Origin: Apostichopus japonicus
Lineage: Eukaryota; Echinodermata; Holothuroidea; Aspidochirotida; Stichopodidae
NCBI RefSeq assembly: GCF_037975245.1
Contig: NC_092574.1
Coordinates: 27,076,713 to 27,140,712 of the forward strand
Reading direction: 5' to 3'
Length of the DNA stretch: 64,000 nt
A model generated the notes under the pieces. That model saw only the letters and a list, made by a program, of their open reading frames with translations. It made no database searches and was not told the DNA's origin. Shown piece by piece: positions 52,001 through 61,000 of this stretch. Within the stretch, counting starts at the first letter, position 1, and every line of letters starts with the position of its first letter. Position numbers and translations under genes: made by a program.

Positions 52001-55000
52001 CTAGTATTTTTGCAATAACTTGAGAACAAAATATCTGTTAGGGTTGGGAGTTGCCTCAATGTAATCCAATTGTCGACCCGCATCTGGGTGACCCTTGACC
52101 TCAATTTGACCTCTGGTGACCTTTCCGTGTTTTGGGGATTTTTACAGTTTCGATGCTATTTTCAGATGTCAAAGGTAACTTCTGATCATAAATGTCAATG
52201 GGTTGACCCCCATTTGACCTTCGTGTGCAAAGTTATTTGAGGTCAAAGTTAATTTTCACACATTTAATGCAATAACTCCCAGTGCCAAGGTGTGACAAGG
52301 TTGATTTTTTTGGACAAGTTGCAAATGGTATAGGGGAATATTTTCAAACTTAACGGTTATGTGATCCAAGGTCACCAAAGGTCAGCTAATGTTAAAAAAG
52401 TAGTATTATGGGGGGAGAAAATGGGCAAAGAAAAAATGTTTGAATTTTTACAGTCATGCTCTATTTAGGTCTCACCGATCAAAAATGTCAATTGGTTGAC
52501 CTCCGGGTGACCTTTGTGTGTGAAGTTACATACAAGTTCAAAGTTAATTTTTTGACATTTAATGCAATTAAATCTCAATGCCAAGGTGTGACATGGTTGA
52601 TATTTTGGGACAAGTTGTGAATGGTGTGGTGGAACATTTTGAAACTTAAAGGTCATGTCATCTGAGGTCACCATTGTTATCATATCTGTTGACACGCTTG
52701 TAGGTCTCTTATATTTCTTACATTTTCGACGCCATATTTAGATCTCAAAAATGCCTTTTGGTAAAAAATCCGATCACATTTTGTGATCACAAAAGTGTTG
52801 GCTATAGTGTTGGTTACTTTATGGGAACATGTAGGACCACAATTACTTGGACTATTTCAGCCCAATCTTGCTTGATAATATTATGTGTATTGTCATATAC
52901 CCCAAGCAAGGAACCACAGTGCCCTTGGGCTCTTGTTTAATTTGTACTGTTTATGTTCAACTCATGAGCTCCTAATTCTTCTTTCATAGATGGAGTTACA
53001 TGGCTATCAAATGCAACAGTTGGTGGACTCATTGATGGTGTGGATATTTCAAGTTTAGCAGACAGCATATGGAAAACAGAAAACCCTGACAAGTTTGTCC
53101 TAAATGTCACCGGAAATGGTACCTTCAACATACTGCAGAGTGGAGTAAGTAATAGTAGTCAGACATGTTAATGCAGAGTCATAAAATATGGGAGTGATAA
53201 AATATGGGAGTGATAAAATACAGGAGTGATAAAATACCGGAGTCATAAAATATGGGAGTCAAAACATATGGGAGTCATAACATATAGGACATCTCATTCA
53301 TTGTTCTGAGAATGTTTATTAAATCTTATGTATTGGGAGGATGTGGCAAGGTCTTATCACAGTTCTGTGACTCTGGAATAATATGCATAAGCATTCAACA
53401 AAGTTTTCCATTACACAGCAGAATTGGAGAGATTTTTTGCAAAAGTGCTGCTGACACATTTCACCAAGTTAGATTTCCAGCTTATAGATGAAATAAGTCA
53501 ATTGAAATCTATTACTTTTATTAATGAATCTTGCAAACATCTTGCGTTGAACCTTTCCTTACCTCTTTTTTGCAGGATGTCTTTTACAACGGCACGTTAG
53601 ACGGAGTTGATCTGCAAGAGTTGAATCAAACCTATGTTAGTCTGACTAGAAGTCAAACTATAACTGAAAGTAAACACTTTCTAGACAAGGTCCTCATAGA
53701 TGAAAGTTCCAACCTCAAGTCAGATTACTTGAATGTAGAGGGCACTGTTAAAGGCTTAAACCTCTCCGATATTGCCAGTCGAGCATTTATTTCAGGAAAC
53801 GCAGGGCAAGAAATAGATGGCACCCTGACGTTTACTGAGAACGTAACTTTCCTAGGTTTGTCTGTTCAGAATTTTTCAGAAACATAAAGTTATGAAGATA
53901 TCAATTGCATCTAGTCCTTATTATTGGAATTGGCTTGATTTGAAACAGAACCCTACATTACAAATGTCTCCTTTCTACAAACATTTGCTCTGGATCATCA
54001 CAGTTGGTTTGCAAAATGTATGGTTCCTGACAATTGAACCAGAACAGACTCAGTTGCAATGGATAGTATATATTATTATGCCCCCCCCCCCTGGAATGAC
54101 CGGTAACTTTCAGGTAATATCAACAAAGAAGCCACTGGTGTGTGACACTCAGTTTTGTGAAGCATATTATATCTATGTAACATTGGGTTTGCTTCCCACC
54201 TTCAGATATATATGCTTTTAATATACTCTAGTGTTAGTGTAAATGAATTGGGAGCTGTGTGTGTCTAGGATAATGTGCCATATAAGCAAATCCTTTAATC
54301 CCTGAATAAGGCTATAATAATCTATTGAACATCAATATATGTCAAACTTACATTTAATCTTTCTACCTTTCTCGCACTAGGTGATGTGACCTTGGATGGC
54401 ACAGTTGACGAGATTTCCATTTCTAACGGTGTTATGCTCACCCATAGACCCAACTTTGTAAAAGCTCACAAAAATTTATCTAACGAGCTTCTAGAAATTA
54501 CATCTTCACTCTTTATGAAAGACAGGAAGAAAGTTCAGGGAGTGGATGTTTCAGAGATGAAATTAAGATCAGCTGATAGGATCAATAACTACCTCATTCA
54601 AGAGGACACCACATTTATCAACATGACTATGCTCTCAGGATTAATGTGAGTACAATTCTAAAACTATTACCAGCACTGCCTGGAGTGCAATCAACAACAT
54701 TGTCAACCAATGTAATGGATTAACAAATATTGTAAACTTATATCCTCCTGGAATTTGGAAGTTTGTATTCTTATTCTTCTCAAAGAAGTTTAAATGAATC
54801 TATCAGTTGGTCTATCGATTCTTTATGAATTGTCTGTTTGTGTAGTTAATCACTGTAGTACATCTGTACAGTCTTAAGTCAATAACAGACTTTCTTCTAC
54901 TGAAGTAAATATTAAATATATATAAGTAAATGAACAATGAAGTTATGAACCTGAAACAAGGAAGAGGAAAGAAATTCATTTAGTAATGTCAAGTAAATAT

Positions 55001-58000
55001 CTTTCAGTCTTCAAAATATAACAATCACAATGTGAAGTTTGGGATTTCCACAAAAGGAGCTACTATTTAAAGAACATTTGAGCTGGGCATGAATATGGGT
55101 TCCACCTTTTATATGGCTAAGTACTGTGAGTAGCTATGAGCTAATAATTCATCACTTTTGGTTCAGAGGAAATTGACCATACAGCTTATCGCCCTCCTTT
55201 TTCATGAGATAAGAGTTAGGGGTCTTGAAAAATACTTAAAATAGTATTGATCTTGTGAAATCTGTTGGTACATAAGATTGTTTGTACTACTCATTTGGTA
55301 CATCGCAACATGTAATCCACTATTATTAGTAACTATAGGATGCACCCAATTGAGGTCTGGTAAAATATGAAAAAAATAAAAACTTACCTCTGTAGGAAAA
55401 CTGACCTTTCCAAATTCTTTGGCAACAATTCTTTTTTTAGATTGGAGGGATTATTAAATGGAGTGAACTTTTCGACCGAGTACATTCTGACCATACCTCA
55501 CGACCAAACTGTCTTTGGCAACTATACCTTCCTGACAGATACTGTCTTCAATGGAGAGATGACTAGCACTTTAATCAATGGATTAGATATGGTGGACTTG
55601 GCAACTAACACAGTACGTAAAGACTCTTTTTATTCTGGTTACTCTGAATTAGATCCTAATCCATTGACAGGCAAATCTTGTGGGTTTTAGTGATATATTT
55701 ATGTTGAAGTAGTGATATATTTATTCACCCCCACCCCACTGCAGTTGACAGGCATAGCATGTTTTGTTTTAGTGAGTTATTCATTTTGAATTAGTCTATA
55801 TTTATTCACCCTTATTGTCATTGACAGACATATCGTGTTGGTTTTAGTGAGTTTTTCATGATGAATTAGTGATATATTTATTCACCCCCACTGCCATTGA
55901 CATGCACATCGTGTTGGTTCTAGTGAGTTATTCATTTGAATTAGTGATATCTTTATTCACCCTTATTGCCATTGACATGCATATCATGTTTGGTTTTAGT
56001 GAGTTATTCATGTTGAATTAGTGATATATTTATTCACCCCTACTGCCATTGACAGGCATATCGTGTTTGACAATGCTGGTTGATTTGACCACTGTGTTTT
56101 AATAAGTCACACTTCGTTTAAAGTACTAAATGTACTTAATAAGTCTTTGATGCCCATATTTGCCTTATCAATCAATTCATGTTTCGTTCATAACAGCTAT
56201 TTACCAGTGGAGATCAGACCATCACAGGGAACATAACTTTGGCCTCAGTGGATACATTCCTAAACATAACCACCTTTGGTCTGCTGGGTGGGGTTAAAGT
56301 TCCACAGCTCTATCAGAGTTTATTCTATTATCCTGACCTTGAAAATCTCAACAATAGTCTGACACAGCAATGTGAAGTTCTGGATGAAATTCACTACTTA
56401 CAGCAAAGTAAGCAGAGTATATTTGAAGTTCATGAGAGATTGGTCGTGTTGTAAGATGATGGGTTGATTGGTTGATGCGCTGGTCAGGTGGCTGCTTTAT
56501 TGATTAGTTATTGAGTTTTTGATTGGTATGAAATGGGCTGATGGATATATACCACTTCCCCATTGTTGATATATCAACATGTCCGGTATTTTTTTCAAGG
56601 ATGGTATGAATTATTAGTATGTGGGTACTTTTATTGGTATTGGTGGAGAGGATAGCTAGATATGGTTTGATTTTCTGTTGGTGTGCCGAGTTGGTAGTCC
56701 GGTGGAGTGAGATGAAGAAACCTCTTCATGTAGGTCTTGTTGCATACAGTACTGCTTTATACAATACTACAATGAAAGCCACTGTCTGCCACCTACTTTG
56801 TGCTCAACATTTTGATTTACAAAGAAGAATAATATTTTTATACTGTACTTAGCTCCATACACTGATACACAGATGACGTCATCAATGTGTGCTGTATTTT
56901 GAGATTCTCTATTAAACAGTTCTATTGAAGCAAGGTTTAGAAATGTTTATGCTTATCTAACCTACTAGATGTATAGGGAAATGTGAAATCGAACCTACTA
57001 TATGTATCGGGAACTGTGAAATAGATCGGGAGAAAAGTTTAAGTCTTAATACTTTTTTAATTTGGTTTCCAAACTGACAGTTAGGTTTCATAACAGTGAG
57101 AAGTTTGAGAGAATCAAGGTGGAAGATCAGCAATGCCCCTTAAATTAAGTCCACCCACTGTATATTAGTAAATAGAAACATTGAATCCAGCTTCCCAGTA
57201 ACTTAGCAACCCATCCTTTGATAACAGTTGACTTTATTTGTACTGGGTGGTACACAAGATGCACAGTTAATTCCTATAATTGGTTCTGTGAAATATGACT
57301 TTGTAACAGACTCATTGATGTGGAATTGGTTTATAATCCTTCTTTTATAGATGATGCTTTGCTCTTCAGAGGCTTGGTAGAAATAGATGTAATAAGTACA
57401 GTTGGCAACGTTTTATGGTTCCCCTCTGAGGTAAATGGAGAGCAGTGGGTGATCCTTGGGATATCTCCAGTTTATGATGCCTTCCGGAATGAAGTTAATC
57501 CAGATCAGTGTGCTACAGTCTCAGTCAGAAGATGGGATGATGAACAATATCAGGAAGAATTGGTATTTTACAGCAATCATTCTATTTGTTAGCCCTACCC
57601 TTAATATCATGGGTGACATAGGTGGCCGGCCCTACAGTATGTAGTACCTTATTGTACAGTTAATCATTTGTTGGGATGCTTAGAATACAAACAAATGGGG
57701 AGTATTTCCTACTTTGTGTGGCAAGAAAGATTGCTGCAATAAAGTGGGAGTACCAATCTTGTTTTGTTATACCTTACAGTACCTTTAATACCAATATATG
57801 TTGCAATATATGTATTAGTATCAATGTATATATAAGTATCAATTTATATCTCACCAATATATATGTCATGCCAAACCAAAAAGTGTGATTTGAAACTGGG
57901 AATTAAACAGAGATGGTAAATACTGGTGATTAAGTAATAGGAGACCCAATCCTTGGTTAAATTTATAATGCTGAGTTCATATTGCTATCATTGCACTGCC

Positions 58001-61000
58001 ATCAATCGGGTAAGGAATATCTTCCGAATCAAATTGTCACTTCTTTTGTTTGTCTGACTTACATTCAATAATACTTTAAATATGAAAGTTTTGTGGAAAT
58101 TGAATGAAATGGCATAAAAAATTCTTTGTAATAATGATTATCAGTTTAGAGTGCTCATTATCAATGGATCTTGTTGAAAATACAGCTATATGATTGAATT
58201 TCTTATTGCTTGAAATTGTGACTTTTTCAGTTGATGACATTTGATGTAGTAGAAGATGTTAAGTATTTCAACACTGGTGTGGTTAAGGGATTTGCTGTAG
58301 CAGAAACAATTATTGATGGTGCCTGCCTGAATATCAGTGGCATCAGCAACAACATCACCGAGTTACCCGATGGTAAGCCATTTCATGGAAGTCTTGTTTC
58401 CTGGGTAAGGAAAGAGTCTGATAAACTACATGGTGGTCAGTCAAGATGACTTTGTTTCTCGATTAAGAGCCTCTATATGATGTGATATTTATGTAGTACT
58501 TTCATATCTCTGTTGATGTATGTCATGTTTTGTATATATTGACCTTGAAAAGCCTTAGATTTGCAGGTGTCAATCTCATGTAAATTAAAAATCTAGTTGA
58601 ACAGATGTTGTAGGATTTTATTTAATTATAACCTCTTTGTAGCATTTCTTGTACTCTTCATACAAGTCTGACTCCAATAACAAAAGCTCTCAGCTTTTCT
58701 CATAAAATGAATTTTAGTTATTGTGTAATCATTTATTTCATTCACTTGTAAGCATTTTGTTGTTTTTCTATTTCACATCAATTGGTAACAGTCTCATGTG
58801 AACTGCAAATGATCACGTTCTTATGGAACGCCAAAAGCGCAACGCATTTCGTTGCCTCGATCGATTTCGCCTCCTTCTATTTCGTTGCCTCCTTTTATTT
58901 CGTTGCCTCCTTTTATTTCGTTTCCTCCTTCTATTTCGTTGCTTCGTTCTATTTTGCTGCCTCCTTCTATTTTGTTGCCTTCTTCTATTTCGTTGCCTCC
59001 ATTGATTTCGTTGCCTCCATTGATTTCGTTGCCTCCTTCTATTTTGCTGCCTCCTTCTATTTCGTTGCCTTCTTCTATTTCGTTGCCTCCATTGATTTCG
59101 TTGCCTCCTTCTATTTCGTTGCCTTCTGCTATTTCGTTGCCTCCTTTTATTTCGTTGCCTCCATTGATTTCGTTGCCTCCTTCTATTTTGCTGCCTCCAC
59201 CTATTTCGTTGCCTCGTTCTACATCGTTGTCTCGTTCGATTTCGTTGCCTCGATTGAATTCGCCTGGTTATGTTAATTAGGTATTGCAGGCATGCATTGA
59301 TGGGCGGAGCTTTTTTCTCCTTCGGTCGCGACCGGCCGGTTAACGCGAACGTTACCTGGTCGATCACAGTGCCTAGCACGTACTGAGCAGCCTAGCACCT
59401 GTTTGAACGTAGCAGCCACTAAGAGCAGCCACTATAGTGTATACATCAACGTTACACGCCGCATGTCCGGTTAGCACCACATTAAAGTAAAAAGGTTCCT
59501 CTTTCACGTGGTATACCTCTACTATCGGTAACAAAAATGATTTCTTGACCAAAAGTGGCCTTAAAGTTTTAACCCCGATACGGACATCTCTAAACGCGCT
59601 GTATATACATAATGTGTAATGATCAGAAAAATGTAGGCTCCATAACTAAGGTTAATCGATTTTGAAAAAAAAAAAATTAAACAGTTTTCTGATCATTACA
59701 CATTACGTATATACAGCGCGTTTAAAGATGTCCGTATCGGGGTTAAAACTTTGAGGCCACTTTTGGTCAAGAATTCATTTTTTATTACCGATAGTAGAGA
59801 TATACCACGTAAAAGATGAACCTGTCTACTTTAATGTGGTGCTAACCGGACATCTCAATAGGCTCCATAACTCAACTTAATCGATTTTGAAGAATAAAAA
59901 AATTAATCAATATTTTAAAACTTTTAGGCCACTTTTGGTAAAAAAAATCGGCTTTGTTACCAATAGTAGGTATAACACGTGAAATAAGAAATTTTATTCT
60001 TTGATGTGATGCTAACCGAACCTCCTAACTAGGTCGATAACTCAAATTAATGGATTTTGAAATAATAATACGTTTGGATCATAACACATTACCGCGCGTT
60101 TCGAGCTAATTTTCCCATTTGCATCCCACTCCTGTTAGGATCGAACGATTTGTAGCCATCGAATTTCAATAAATCAAAGTGTTACTGGCTGTTTTTTCAT
60201 ACCACGTGTAAGAGGAATAACTTAACATCGTCATTGTACCTCTCTTGACTGTTGCATATTCTCATAAATGAATTGTTTAGACATTTGAAAAAAAATATGA
60301 AAAAAATGGTATAAAAATTGTCGCAATTTACGCCTTTCTCCACAAGATTTGGTAGGATCACAAGTTTCAGTTCAATATGGATGCAGAAATCGTCCACCAT
60401 TTGAATTCCAAAATTATAACACATGAAAGAGCAACATCTTCTCTCTCATATGGTGCAATTATTGGCATTTTACAGTATTCATAGCGTTAATTATTATCGC
60501 TTTAAAACAGGTACGAAAAAGTAACAGTCTTGTTATTGTCCGCTAATGTAGGCTGCCCTTAGTGGCTGCTGGGGATCCACTTTTCCGCCACATCGTACCC
60601 AGCGCTCGTCACAGTGTACAAACATCAGTGGCCAACGGCGTGTAACGTTGATGTATACACTATTGGCTGCTGTTAGTGGCTGCTCTTAGTGGCTGCTACG
60701 TTCAAACAGGTGCTAGGCTGCTCAGTACGTGTTAGGCACTGTGATCGACCAGGTAACGTTCGCGTTAACCGGCCCGTCGCGACCGAAGGAGAAAAAAAGC
60801 TCCGCCCACCAATGCATGCCTGCAATACCTAATTAACATAACCAGGCGAATTCAATCGAGGCAACGAAATCGAACGAGGCAACGATGTAGAACGAGGCAA
60901 CGAAATAGGTGGAGGCAGCAAAATAGAAGGAGGCAACGAAATCAATGGAGGCAACGAAATAGAAGAAGGCAACGAAATAGAAGGAGGCAGCAAAATAGAA

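Noticed and set aside
53892-54221. 109-codon frame after exon 23
   Set aside because: Lies in an intron with matching splice phases on both sides.
58782-59379. Open frames with F-V-A-S-F-Y repeats and an Arg/Gln-rich 188-codon frame on the minus strand
   Set aside because: Created by the 18-bp repeat in the TIR of the foldback element; present again in the other arm at 60829-61179.
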